Shown: positions 24,504 through 33,657 of the stretch, piece by piece
Numbering within the stretch: position 1 is the stretch's first letter
Layout of the letters: each line of letters starts with the position of its first letter
Notes under the pieces: generated by a model
Told to the model about the DNA's origin: nothing
What the model saw: the letters and a program-made list of their open reading frames with translations, nothing else
The model's database searches: none
Made by a program: the position numbers and the translations under genes
Assembly: GCF_015234275.1 (NCBI RefSeq)
Contig: NZ_JADGII010000001.1
Source: Prosthecochloris ethylica
GTDB lineage: Bacteria; Bacteroidota; Chlorobiia; Chlorobiales; Chlorobiaceae
Length of the DNA: 64,000 nt
Reading direction: 5' to 3' (one strand)

Positions 24504-25385
24504 ATGGATATCCTTCGAGAGCACCTGCTGGATCTCTGGTCTCTCCTTACCAGGCCACTCATCTCCATCGGCCAGGCGGACGTGTCGTTCTGGAAACTCC
24601 TGACTATTGTCGTCACCGTTTCCATCATCGTCATTTCGGCACGCTTTCTCAAGAAACTGATCGCTGGACGGCTTCTGGTCACCACCGTTCACGACGAGGG
24701 CACCCGGGTCGCCCTGGGAACCATCCTGCAATACCTGATTGTCTTTTTCGGTTTTCTGCTGGTCCTGCAATCCGCAGGCATCGACCTGAGCACCCTGACC
24801 GTGCTGTCGGGCACCATCGGTCTCGGTATCGGTTTCGGCCTGCAGAACATTGTCGACAACTTCTTCAGCGGGCTGATCATCCTGCTCGAACGTCCCATCA
24901 AGGTGGGGGACCGGATCGAAGTCGGCTCGGTCTACGGCGATGTCACCCGTATCGCCATCCGCTCGACCACCATCCGTACCAATGACAACATCAATATTAT
25001 CATCCCGAACTCCGAGTTTGTCTCGAAACAGGTCACGAACTGGAGCCATACCGACCGCAATGTCAGGGTCTCGATCCCGGTCGGGGTCTCCTACCGGTCC
25101 GACCCCGAAAAAGTCCGCAACGTCCTCCTCGCGGTCGCAGACAACCATCCGGCGATTCTCGAGCGCCCTGCCCCTGATGTCATTTTCCACGAATTCGGCA
25201 ACAGCTCCCTGAATTTCGAACTTCGGGTCTGGACCAGCACCCATATCCAGACGCCGAAAGTACTGCGAAGCGAAATGAATTACCGCATCTTCGAAGCATT
25301 CCGGCAGCACGGCATCGAAATACCGTTCCCGCAGCGGGATATTCATATCAAAAGCGGCACCATCCCTCCGGCGGGAACTGGATAA
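24504..25385 (+). CDS. MscS-family mechanosensitive channel
   Basis: This 293-residue small-conductance channel has about three membrane segments (residues 12-30, 33-50, 78-98) leading into the pore helix and upper beta domain. The signature LSGTIGLGIGFGLQNIVDNFFSGLIILLERPIKVGDRIEVG starts near residue 108. The C-terminal cytoplasmic domain ends with GIEIPFPQRDIHIKSG, typical of MscS. It probably releases osmolytes on hypo-osmotic shock. The start is the ATG at 24504. It is preceded by the repeat-rich spacer and followed by a 114-base gap before tkt. A second, more divergent MscS protein is at 57263-58342. Confidence 0.93.
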   Translation: MDILREHLLDLWSLLTRPLISIGQADVSFWKLLTIVVTVSIIVISARFLKKLIAGRLLVTTVHDEGTRVALGTILQYLIVFFGFLLVLQSAGIDLSTLTVLSGTIGLGIGFGLQNIVDNFFSGLIILLERPIKVGDRIEVGSVYGDVTRIAIRSTTIRTNDNINIIIPNSEFVSKQVTNWSHTDRNVRVSIPVGVSYRSDPEKVRNVLLAVADNHPAILERPAPDVIFHEFGNSSLNFELRVWTSTHIQTPKVLRSEMNYRIFEAFRQHGIEIPFPQRDIHIKSGTIPPAGTG

Positions 25386-25499
25386 ACGAACTTCATGTAC
25401 TACATTATCTTCTACAGTCAGGACGTGACATCGATAGTTCCGTCATGCTCAACCTGAAACTGTTTCTACCGGTATTTTTCAGCTAAACAGGAGTCCTTC

Positions 25500-27506
25500 A
25501 TGCAGACTGATCCGATCGATACCCTCTCAATCAATACCATCCGCCTGCTTGCCGCGGACATGGTTGAAAAGGCCCGCTCGGGGCATCCCGGCATGCCCAT
25601 GGGAGCCGCACCCATGGCATACGTCCTCTGGACCCGAATCATGAAACACAATCCGGAGAACCCCCAGTGGCTCAACAGGGACCGGTTCGTTCTCTCGGCA
25701 GGGCATGGGTCGGCACTCCTCTACTCGCTGCTCCACCTGTGCGGCTACGACCTGGACATGGAAGATCTGCAGCAATTTCGCCAGTGGGGAAGCAGGACTC
25801 CCGGTCATCCGGAATACGGCCATACCCCCGGCGTCGAAACCACTACGGGTCCGCTCGGCCAGGGACTTGCCAATGCGGTCGGCATGGCCATCGCTGAACG
25901 CTATGCCGCCGGACGCCTGAACCGCCAGAACTTCAACCTGATCGACTACCATACCTGGGTCATCTGCGGCGATGGAGACCTGATGGAGGGCATTTCATCC
26001 GAAGCCGCCTCGATAGCAGGCCATCTGAAACTCGAAAAACTGGTCTGCCTCTACGATCATAACCGGATATCGATCGAAGGATCCACCGGGCTTGCGTTCA
26101 CGGAGGATGTCGCCAAACGGTTCGATGCATTCGGCTGGCATGTCCTGGAGGTCGACGGCAATGACACAGCTGCTGTCGAGCAGGCGCTGCGCGAGGCCCG
26201 CAAGGGGACCGGCAAGCCTGTCCTCGTCATGGCCAGCACCAACATCGGGTATGGCAGCCCGGCCAAGCAGGACAGTGCCGCGTCTCATGGTGCCCCGCTG
26301 GGGGAGGATGAGCTGGCGACGGTCAAAAGAAATTTCGGATTCCCGGCAGATGAAGCTTTTCATATCCCCGAACCTGTCAGAGCGCATATGAGCGCTGCCA
26401 TCGACAAGGGGCGCCAGGCGGAAGAGGAGTGGATCGAACTGCTCGCGTCGTTCCGTGAACATCATCCCGATATCGCCGACAGGTTAGCCGCCCTCCAGGA
26501 GCACCACCTGGACGAAGGATGGGAAAAGATGCTCCCGGAATTCGATCCTGACGAAAAACTTGCGACGCGCAAAGCATCCCAGCAGGTGCTGCACGCTCTT
26601 GTGGGCACACTGCCGTTTCTTGTCGGAGGATCAGCAGATCTGGCACCGTCAACAGGAACCGCGCTGAAACATGCCACTGACTTCAACCATGAAAACTACA
26701 GCGGCACCAACTTCCGTTTTGGAGTGAGGGAACACGCGATGGGAGCCATCACCAACGGCATGGCCCTGTCCGGGCTGCTCCGGCCGTACGGGGCGACATT
26801 TCTCGTGTTTGCCGACTATATGAAACCACCCCTGAGGCTTTCGGCCCTCATGCAGATCCCGTCCACGTTCATTTTTACGCACGACAGCATCGCCGTCGGC
26901 GAAGACGGCCCCACGCATCAGCCGGTCGAACAGCTCATCATGCTTCGCTCGATCCCCGGCCTGACCGTTATCCGGCCTGCAGATGCCTGCGAAACCGCAA
27001 GTGCATGGAAAACAATCCTCGAAAACCGAAAACCGGTCGCCCTGGTGCTGTCACGCCAGTCGCTGCCGGTGCTCGATCCGGCACGCTATCCCTGCCGGCA
27101 GGGAACCCCGAAAGGAGGCTATATTCTCGCAGAATGGGGAAATGCTTCCGGAAGCGGTTTCAAGCCGGTCATCATCATCGCAACAGGCGCCGAGGTACAC
27201 ATTGCACTCGATGCCCGTCAGATTCTTGAAGAAGAAGGGATTCCGACCCGGGTCGTCTCCATGCCTTCGATCGAACTCTTTGAAGAGCAGCCAGAGGAAT
27301 ACCGCCACAACGTTCTTCCCCCCTCGATCCGTAAACGCGTGGTCGTCGAAGCGGCATCGCCCATGTGCTGGCACCGCTACGCAACAGATGAGGGTACCAT
27401 TGTCGGAGTCAGCGGTTTCGGGGCGTCGGCTCCCGGCGAACGGGTACTGGAAGAATACGGCTTTACGAGCCAGCGCGTGGCCAAAGCCGCAAAAAGTCTT
27501 CTCTGA
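25500..27506 (+). CDS. tkt: transketolase
   Basis: This 668-residue thiamine-diphosphate enzyme transfers two-carbon ketol units in the pentose phosphate pathway. Motifs include SGHPGMPMGAAPMAYVLW near residue 27, the ThDP/Mg site GDGDLMEGISSEAASIAGH near 157, the central GGSADLAPSTGT near 378, REHAMGAITNGMALSG near 410, and the donor-site DSIAVGEDGPTHQPVEQL near 462. CAGGAG stands before the ATG at 25500. In non-Calvin organisms it serves pentose and erythrose-4-phosphate supply. Its stop is six bases before the 6-phosphogluconolactonase start, so both form one transcript that meets zwf-gnd head-on. Confidence 0.97.
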   Translation: MQTDPIDTLSINTIRLLAADMVEKARSGHPGMPMGAAPMAYVLWTRIMKHNPENPQWLNRDRFVLSAGHGSALLYSLLHLCGYDLDMEDLQQFRQWGSRTPGHPEYGHTPGVETTTGPLGQGLANAVGMAIAERYAAGRLNRQNFNLIDYHTWVICGDGDLMEGISSEAASIAGHLKLEKLVCLYDHNRISIEGSTGLAFTEDVAKRFDAFGWHVLEVDGNDTAAVEQALREARKGTGKPVLVMASTNIGYGSPAKQDSAASHGAPLGEDELATVKRNFGFPADEAFHIPEPVRAHMSAAIDKGRQAEEEWIELLASFREHHPDIADRLAALQEHHLDEGWEKMLPEFDPDEKLATRKASQQVLHALVGTLPFLVGGSADLAPSTGTALKHATDFNHENYSGTNFRFGVREHAMGAITNGMALSGLLRPYGATFLVFADYMKPPLRLSALMQIPSTFIFTHDSIAVGEDGPTHQPVEQLIMLRSIPGLTVIRPADACETASAWKTILENRKPVALVLSRQSLPVLDPARYPCRQGTPKGGYILAEWGNASGSGFKPVIIIATGAEVHIALDARQILEEEGIPTRVVSMPSIELFEEQPEEYRHNVLPPSIRKRVVVEAASPMCWHRYATDEGTIVGVSGFGASAPGERVLEEYGFTSQRVAKAAKSLL

Positions 27507-27512
27507 ACCGGC

Positions 27513-28277
27513 ATGAAACGTCACATCACCAGAGGCCCCCGCGACCGGGTCGCCCGTGCCGTAGCCTCATCGATCATGGAAACGGCACAGCGAAAAGTGC
27601 AAGAGCAGGGATACTGCTCGCTTGTGCTCGCCGGGGGCAACTCCCCCCGCGAAGTCTACCGGCTCATGGCGTCGGGAAGCGTCAATTCCGCCGGCTGCAG
27701 GCAAGCGGCGGAACGTCACGATTCCGGCCGGCAGTGGGACAGGACGGTTCTTTTCTGGGGAGACGAACGTTGTGCCGGACCGGAACACAGCAATTTCAGG
27801 ATGGCGCAAAACGCCCTTATACGTCATATCCGGATCCCGAAAAACAACGTCATCCCCATGCCTCAGGTCACAGCGGAGTCCCGTCAGGCCGCCAGACAGT
27901 ACGAAATGACGCTCAGGGAGGTATTCCACACGAGGGTGACCAGACCCCTGCGCAACGGTTTTCCGGTCTTCGATATCATCCTGCTCGGCATGGGCGGCGA
28001 CGGACACACCGCATCGCTGTTTCCAGGTGACGCCGCCGCCCTCGACGAACAGGAGCGCTGGGTGATCGATGTCAACGCACCCTCCGGCTCCCCTCCCGGC
28101 AATCGCCTGACCCTGACGCTTCCGGTCATCAACAGCGCAGAAAACGTCCTGTTTTTTGTGACGGGAGCTGACAAGGCAGTGCTGGCAGAGGAGATCAGTG
28201 CCGGACGACGCAGCGACCTGCCCGCCGGCATGGTAACCCCCTCTCACGGAACCCTGCACTGGTTCCTGGGGCGGTGA
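27513..28277 (+). CDS. pgl: 6-phosphogluconolactonase
   Basis: This 254-residue protein belongs to the SOL/DevB family, which hydrolyses 6-phosphogluconolactone, the product of glucose-6-phosphate dehydrogenase. It shows LAGGNSPREVYRLM near residue 36, the FWGDERCAGPEHSNFRM motif near 86, and GMGGDGHTASLFPGD near 160, which are the NagB-like sugar-phosphate-binding and catalytic elements. It is slightly longer than usual, through a serine/arginine-rich stretch at about 52-75. It sits after tkt and convergent to zwf across a 25-base gap, so this locus holds all three oxidative-branch enzymes. Confidence 0.92.
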   Translation: MKRHITRGPRDRVARAVASSIMETAQRKVQEQGYCSLVLAGGNSPREVYRLMASGSVNSAGCRQAAERHDSGRQWDRTVLFWGDERCAGPEHSNFRMAQNALIRHIRIPKNNVIPMPQVTAESRQAARQYEMTLREVFHTRVTRPLRNGFPVFDIILLGMGGDGHTASLFPGDAAALDEQERWVIDVNAPSGSPPGNRLTLTLPVINSAENVLFFVTGADKAVLAEEISAGRRSDLPAGMVTPSHGTLHWFLGR

Positions 28278-28302
28278 CGAGTGACCGGTGAACGGGTTAC
28301 GA

Positions 28303-29763
28303 CTAACGGTTAACGGTTAACGGATTCCCTGGCGGCAAGCCGGGTTCAGGCCCCCAGGAGTGTACCGGATAGGAACGCGGCACAACGCCCTCCATGGCTT
28401 TTTTGATGCTGTCGATCACCTCCCAGCTGTTTTCGACGGCATCCTGCCGGATAAAGTGCATCTGGTCACCGGCCATGGCATCGAGCAGCAGGCGCTGGTA
28501 CGGGCTCATGCCACGGATATCGAACGCGTCACGATAATCGAACTTCATGAACACCGGGTCAGTCACCAGCGCCTCACCGGGCCGCTTTGCACCGAAACGC
28601 ACCGCAATGGTTTCCTCGGGCTGGATCCGGATGATGATCTGGTTGGACGTATAGCTGCTGCAGCTGTCCGGAGGGCCGAAAAAGTTCTGCGGCGGGCACT
28701 TGAAGGTGATCACAATCTCCGTCACCCGTTCAGCGAGGTTCTTGCCGGCTTTCATGGTGAACGGAACGCCTTTCCAGCGCCAGTTATCGATAAAAAAGCG
28801 GATATCGGCACACGTCTCCACGTTCGAGGCAGGATCGACACTCTTTTCGTCCCTGTACCCCTCGTACTGCCCCAGCACCACGTGCCCGGCAGCCGTCTCT
28901 GAAGAAAATCTCCGCAACGAACACAATACCTTGTTTTTTTCATCACGCACCGCATTGGCGCCGAGATTCACCGGGGGCTCCATGGCAACCGATGCAAGAA
29001 GCTGCAAACCGTGGTTCTGCACGATGTCACGCAGAAGACCGGTTTCCTCGTAAAATGCCCCGCGGCCCCTGATACCGAAATCTTCGGCAATCGTGATCCT
29101 GACATTGTCGATGTAATGGCGGTTCCACAACGGCTCGAACATCCCGTTGGAAAAACGGAACACCAGGATATTCTGAACAGGCTCCTTGCCGAGATAATGA
29201 TCGATGCGATAGATCTGGTCTTCGTGGAACACCTCACCGACAACCCCGTTCAACTCCCGGGCACTCTGCAGATCGTGACCATAAGGCTTTTCTATCACGA
29301 TCTTCCTCTCACCCTCGCATGAATACTCCCTGCCCCCGAGCCCTGCTTTCTGAAGGTGTGACACGATAACCGGTGCAAGGCTCGGTGGCGTTGACAGGTA
29401 GTACAACACGTTACCGCAGGTACCGTCACGATCGCGTCCTTCACTGATTTCGTGACGGATCCGTTCATAGCCCGCAGCATCGTTCAGGTCAGCCTGCACG
29501 TAAAACAGGTGCCTGGAAAACTCCTCGATACGCTCACTGTCGCCCCCGTCCGCGCGAGCGTGCTCCTCGAGAGCGTTCCGGACCAGCTCACGGAATTCAT
29601 GATGCCCGGAACCGCCGGAACGTCCTACGCCGATGATCCTGTAGTTCTCCGGCAACTGCCCCCAGAGAGCGAGCTGATAGATGGATGGATACAGTTTCCG
29701 TGCGGCCAGGTCACCGTGCGCACCGAACAGAACAAGGGTAAAGCTCGACAGCTCTCGATTCAT
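28303..29763 (-). CDS. zwf: glucose-6-phosphate 1-dehydrogenase
   Basis: This 486-residue enzyme oxidises glucose-6-phosphate to the lactone with NADP+. The catalytic signature YRIDHYLGKEPVQNIL lies near residue 170 and EKPYGHDL near 140. The nucleotide-binding loop reads FGAHGDLAARKL, with histidine where most homologues have serine. The start is set at the ATG at 29763 because GAGAGGA stands about eight bases before it. An earlier ATG at 29784 overlaps the gnd stop as ATGA but lacks a clear ribosome site, and would add seven residues. Cotranscribed after gnd. Confidence 0.94.
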   Translation of the reverse strand: MNRELSSFTLVLFGAHGDLAARKLYPSIYQLALWGQLPENYRIIGVGRSGGSGHHEFRELVRNALEEHARADGGDSERIEEFSRHLFYVQADLNDAAGYERIRHEISEGRDRDGTCGNVLYYLSTPPSLAPVIVSHLQKAGLGGREYSCEGERKIVIEKPYGHDLQSARELNGVVGEVFHEDQIYRIDHYLGKEPVQNILVFRFSNGMFEPLWNRHYIDNVRITIAEDFGIRGRGAFYEETGLLRDIVQNHGLQLLASVAMEPPVNLGANAVRDEKNKVLCSLRRFSSETAAGHVVLGQYEGYRDEKSVDPASNVETCADIRFFIDNWRWKGVPFTMKAGKNLAERVTEIVITFKCPPQNFFGPPDSCSSYTSNQIIIRIQPEETIAVRFGAKRPGEALVTDPVFMKFDYRDAFDIRGMSPYQRLLLDAMAGDQMHFIRQDAVENSWEVIDSIKKAMEGVVPRSYPVHSWGPEPGLPPGNPLTVNR

Positions 29764-29780
29764 AACGGATATCCTCTCTT

Positions 29781-30680
29781 TCATGATGCAGGGGTAAAAC
29801 CGTGACCGCCGAACTCGTGACGGAGGGCGGCAACCACCTTGTCGGAAAAGTTGTTCTCTGAACGTGAACGGTAACGCCTGAACAGGGCTTCGGCAATCAC
29901 CGGGACCGACACCTGCTGGTCGAGGGCCGCGTCGACAGTCCAGCGCCCCTCTCCGGAATCCTCGATCCGGCCGGTCAGGTACCCGAGACTGCCATCTTTT
30001 TCAAATGCCGCCCGGGCCAGATCCATCAGCCACCCCCTGATCACCGAGCCGTTGGCCCACACGCGGGCGACCTCGTCATGCCGGAAATCGAATGGCGAGC
30101 TCTCCAGCAGGTCGAACCCTTCACCGATCGCCTGCATCATACCGTACTCGATTCCGTTGTGAACCATTTTCGCATAGTGGCCGGCCCCGCACGCCCCCAT
30201 GTATCCATAGCCGTCGGCGACACACAGATCACGCAACAGCGGTTCGAGACGCCTGTATACCCCGGCATCACCGCCGATCATCATGCAGGCACCGTTGCGG
30301 GCCCCTTCCAGGCCGCCGCTGGTACCGGCATCCATGTAGTGCACTCCGGCCTGTTCCGCCGTCTCTGCCCGGCGCATGGAATCACGGTAATGGGAATTGC
30401 CTCCATCAACAAGAACGTCACCATCTCCGAGCAGGGGCAGCAGTCCGCCGATCACTGCATCGACCGCAGCTCCTGCCGGAACCATCATCCACACCACTCT
30501 CGGGGCCTCGAGCCCTTCGACGACTGTTTCCAGGCTGTCAGCCGCAGAAGCCCCCAGGGACACCGCTTTCGAGACAAGCTCATCCGAAAGATCGTAAGCA
30601 ACCACCTCGTGGTCATGGTCAAGAAGATTTTCGACCATGTTCATGCCCATTTTACCAAGCCCGATAAACCCTATCCTCAT
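29781..30680 (-). CDS. gnd: 6-phosphogluconate dehydrogenase, decarboxylating, short type
   Basis: These 299 residues form the short (YqeC/GndA-like) class of 6-phosphogluconate dehydrogenase, which yields ribulose-5-phosphate, CO2 and a reduced nicotinamide. Motifs are GFIGLGKMGMNMVENLL at the N-terminus, DGGNSHYRDSMRR near 90, GTSGGLEGARNGACMMIGG near 118 and the catalytic lysine region HYAKMVHNGIEYGMMQ near 168. The short class is often NAD-preferring; the coenzyme here is not resolved. It lies 27 bases downstream of the hybrid kinase gene and directly ahead of zwf on the same strand. Confidence 0.95.
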   Translation of the reverse strand: MRIGFIGLGKMGMNMVENLLDHDHEVVAYDLSDELVSKAVSLGASAADSLETVVEGLEAPRVVWMMVPAGAAVDAVIGGLLPLLGDGDVLVDGGNSHYRDSMRRAETAEQAGVHYMDAGTSGGLEGARNGACMMIGGDAGVYRRLEPLLRDLCVADGYGYMGACGAGHYAKMVHNGIEYGMMQAIGEGFDLLESSPFDFRHDEVARVWANGSVIRGWLMDLARAAFEKDGSLGYLTGRIEDSGEGRWTVDAALDQQVSVPVIAEALFRRYRSRSENNFSDKVVAALRHEFGGHGFTPAS

Positions 30681-30707
30681 AACGTTTCTGTATCCTGTTT
30701 TATCATG

Positions 30708-33653
30708 TTAGGCTCCGTCCTGCAGAATCGCAGAGCGGTGCAGATATTCTGAAAGACGACGAAACTCGTGATCCAGCCTGTCCATCAGCATCCCTGCCGT
30801 GTCAAGCCTGCCGGAACGAGCCTGCATTTCAAGCTGCCTTGCCGCGCTGCTGAAACACCGCCCTCCCACAATCAGCGAGGCCCCTTTGAGAGAGTGTGCC
30901 CCGAGCACGATATCGTCACAGCGGTTCTCTTCGACCGCGGCACGCAACTCCGCTATCTGGCCGGGAATATCTTCGAGAAAACTCGATACGATCAGCCGAG
31001 CCGCATCCATATCGTACTGCAGGCGCTCGAGCATCGCCTCCTGTTCAAAAACCTCGCACTCCTGCATGTCGCTCCCATCCTGTTGTGTTTCCTGTTCTCC
31101 GCCATCGACAGACGTTTCATCACCCGGCTCGAGGAAACGGAAAAGATAACCCAGAAGATCCTCCTTTCGCACCGGCTTCGACAGATAGCCGTTCATGCCG
31201 ACGTCAAGACATTTTTCCCTGTCTCCCCGCATGGCATGCGCTGTCAGCGCAATCACCGGAATGTCGGAGCACTGCTCTCCGGCCTCACCCCTGCGGATCC
31301 TTTTCGTCGCTTCATATCCGTCCATCTCGGGCATCTGGCAGTCCATCAGCACAAGGTCGTAACACCGTGCCGACAGAAAATCCAGTGCTTCGCGCCCGTT
31401 CTGCGCAATATCGACCACAAACCCCTCTCCGGAAATCATGGCAACCACAACCTGCTGATTGATACGGCTGTCTTCAACGAGCAGAAGATGGTACGTCTCC
31501 TGCCGATGATGCCGATCACCCGGTTTGGGCTGTTTCTCACCGAACACCTCGAGCAGGCAGGAGTAGAGTTCGCCGCTTCTCACCGGCTCCTGCAGCCATG
31601 CATCGATCTTCACCCGACCCAATACATCCTCGTCACTGGACAGTTCGGGAGAAAGAATCATGACGACCGGCAGATCCTGCAGAACGGGACGGTCACGGAG
31701 CCGCTCGAGCAGCGAGAGGGTCTCACGCAGTTCCTCTTCACGGGAGGACGCTGCGACAAGGCAGTCCCACGGCGAGCCGTTACCTGCATGAGAGCGGAGG
31801 AGGTCTTCAACCTCCTCGGCACGTGACGCAAAACCACACGACACTCCCCATGAAGCACAAAAATAGTGTAAAAGTTTCCGGGACGCGGCCGAACCGTCGA
31901 GAAAAAAAAGATTTCTTCCTGCAAGCCGCCTGTCTCCCTCTCTCCCGGTTTCCGGCTCTCCCTTGCTGAATCTCATGGGAAACCAGAACGTACTTCCCTG
32001 TCCGGGAACACTCTGCACCCTCAGCCTGCTTTCCATTTTCAGGGCAAGCTTGCTTGAAATCGAGAGGCCGAGCCCCGTTCCGCCATACTTGCGCACAGTC
32101 GAACCATCAGCCTGCGTAAAGGGATCGAACACCGCATCGAGGCGGTCTTCGGCAATACCGATCCCGGTATCCGATACCGTAAAACGGATCAAGGCCTCCT
32201 CTTCGTTCTCACGCTCGAGCTCGACCGAAAACACCACCTCGCCCTGCGAAGTGAATTTCACCGCGTTACTGAGCAGGTTCACGAGAATCTGTTTGAGACG
32301 GCCGGGATCACCCTGCAGCCATACAGGCAAACCATCGTCCGGCAGGAAGAGCAGATCGAGACCTTTTCGGGATGCTTTGTAGGTAAACAGTGCCAGCACC
32401 TCCTCGAGGACCTCGATAAGGTTGAAACCGATATGTTCGATATCGAGACGATCCGCTTCGATGCGAGAAAAATCCAGGATCTCGTTAACCAGATCCAGCA
32501 GGTTTTTTCCGCTGAGCCGGATGGTCTCGGCATATTTCTGCTGCTTGCGGTTCAGCCCGGACTCCAGCAAGAGATCGGTCATACCGATCACCCCGTTCAG
32601 CGGTGTGCGGATCTCATGGCTCATGTTGGCCAGGAATTCGCTTTTTGACACATTTGCCGTTTCTGCCTTTTCAGCCAGCAGATTGGCATTCCTGATAGCC
32701 TCCTCGAGCTTTCTGTTCGCCCTGATCAGCGCCTCGCGCGACAGGCTCGTGTCCTCGAGCAGGTTCATCAGCGCTTCCCGCTGGCGCCGGATCACGAGGC
32801 CGGAGTCGGCATCCTCCGCGATAGCCACCCCGTCAGGGTCCTTCACTCGAGCATCACCTTGCAGAACAGCACCATGGTCCTCCGTGAACAATGTGGAAGC
32901 ATCCGTGACGAACTCATCGTCAACCAGGTATTTCGGCGGTTTTCCCTCCTGCCCGAGCAGCGTGTTCACCTCCCGTTTCAGCGACAGGTTCCGCGCTTCC
33001 CGGCCGACAAGAAAACGGTTGACCCGCTCGATGGTGGCATAGGTGTCTGCCAGCTGGCGGGACATCCGTTTTTTTTCCGTGATATCGGTGACGATCACCA
33101 CGACGGACACCACCTCGTCGCCATTCAGGCAGGGACCGAAACGGGCGTCGAGATCGATCGGCTGAGCGTCCTCCGGTTCGATACGGCTTTCGAGCTGTGT
33201 CGCCGACCCGGTCACGAACACTTCACGGATCGCTGCATGAAAAGCCTGATGGGTATCGCCGGACATGTGGCAACACAGATGGGTGCCGATAAACCCGCCG
33301 GTACCGCCGCTGCCGGGCAGTGGCTTGCTCATGTAGAGAATACGGTGCTCATGATCGACTGATATGATACAGTCAGGGCTGTTCTGCAGAACGGAAGCCA
33401 GCCGGTTTTCACTGTCGCGAAGTGACTCGAGCGTCTGTTCGAGATGATCCCTGGACTGCTCGAGCTCGAAATTACGGTCTTCGAGCTGGCGTTTGACATC
33501 CGACAGTTCGACGGACTTGCGGATCAGGTTGATGTTCTGTTTTCTCAGGACCCGCTGCTGCTCGAGAAGCTTCTCTTCCGCCTCCCTGCTGGTGCGGGAC
33601 TGCCGGCGCAGTGTCTCGAGCTCTTCGAGAAGCTGCCTGATGGATGTATCCAT
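30708..33653 (-). CDS. hybrid histidine kinase: coiled coil, PAS, HisKA, HATPase, pseudo-receiver, receiver, HPt
   Basis: About 981 residues from the ATG at 33653. The frame stays open upstream to 33866, but that part overlaps the FIST gene. No membrane segment is seen, so it is cytoplasmic. Order: coiled coil 1-75, PAS about 78-204, a linker, HisKA with His346 (NMSHEIRTPLNGV), HATPase with N box near 464 and GTGLGLSIS near 531. A receiver-like domain at 579-702 has no aspartate at the expected site (DCLVAASS). A complete receiver follows with Asp771 (LVLMDCQMPEMDG), then an HPt domain with His920 (GAHSLKGAS). The architecture is a full phosphorelay; no DNA-binding output regulator is in the window. 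Four bases separate it from the FIST gene. Confidence 0.93.
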   Translation of the reverse strand: MDTSIRQLLEELETLRRQSRTSREAEEKLLEQQRVLRKQNINLIRKSVELSDVKRQLEDRNFELEQSRDHLEQTLESLRDSENRLASVLQNSPDCIISVDHEHRILYMSKPLPGSGGTGGFIGTHLCCHMSGDTHQAFHAAIREVFVTGSATQLESRIEPEDAQPIDLDARFGPCLNGDEVVSVVVIVTDITEKKRMSRQLADTYATIERVNRFLVGREARNLSLKREVNTLLGQEGKPPKYLVDDEFVTDASTLFTEDHGAVLQGDARVKDPDGVAIAEDADSGLVIRRQREALMNLLEDTSLSREALIRANRKLEEAIRNANLLAEKAETANVSKSEFLANMSHEIRTPLNGVIGMTDLLLESGLNRKQQKYAETIRLSGKNLLDLVNEILDFSRIEADRLDIEHIGFNLIEVLEEVLALFTYKASRKGLDLLFLPDDGLPVWLQGDPGRLKQILVNLLSNAVKFTSQGEVVFSVELERENEEEALIRFTVSDTGIGIAEDRLDAVFDPFTQADGSTVRKYGGTGLGLSISSKLALKMESRLRVQSVPGQGSTFWFPMRFSKGEPETGREGDRRLAGRNLFFLDGSAASRKLLHYFCASWGVSCGFASRAEEVEDLLRSHAGNGSPWDCLVAASSREEELRETLSLLERLRDRPVLQDLPVVMILSPELSSDEDVLGRVKIDAWLQEPVRSGELYSCLLEVFGEKQPKPGDRHHRQETYHLLLVEDSRINQQVVVAMISGEGFVVDIAQNGREALDFLSARCYDLVLMDCQMPEMDGYEATKRIRRGEAGEQCSDIPVIALTAHAMRGDREKCLDVGMNGYLSKPVRKEDLLGYLFRFLEPGDETSVDGGEQETQQDGSDMQECEVFEQEAMLERLQYDMDAARLIVSSFLEDIPGQIAELRAAVEENRCDDIVLGAHSLKGASLIVGGRCFSSAARQLEMQARSGRLDTAGMLMDRLDHEFRRLSEYLHRSAILQDGA

Positions 33654-33657
33654 GGCT

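Noticed and set aside
24480..25346. 288-codon open frame on the minus strand
   Set aside because: Opposite the MscS gene, which shows the full channel signature; no domain on the antisense side.
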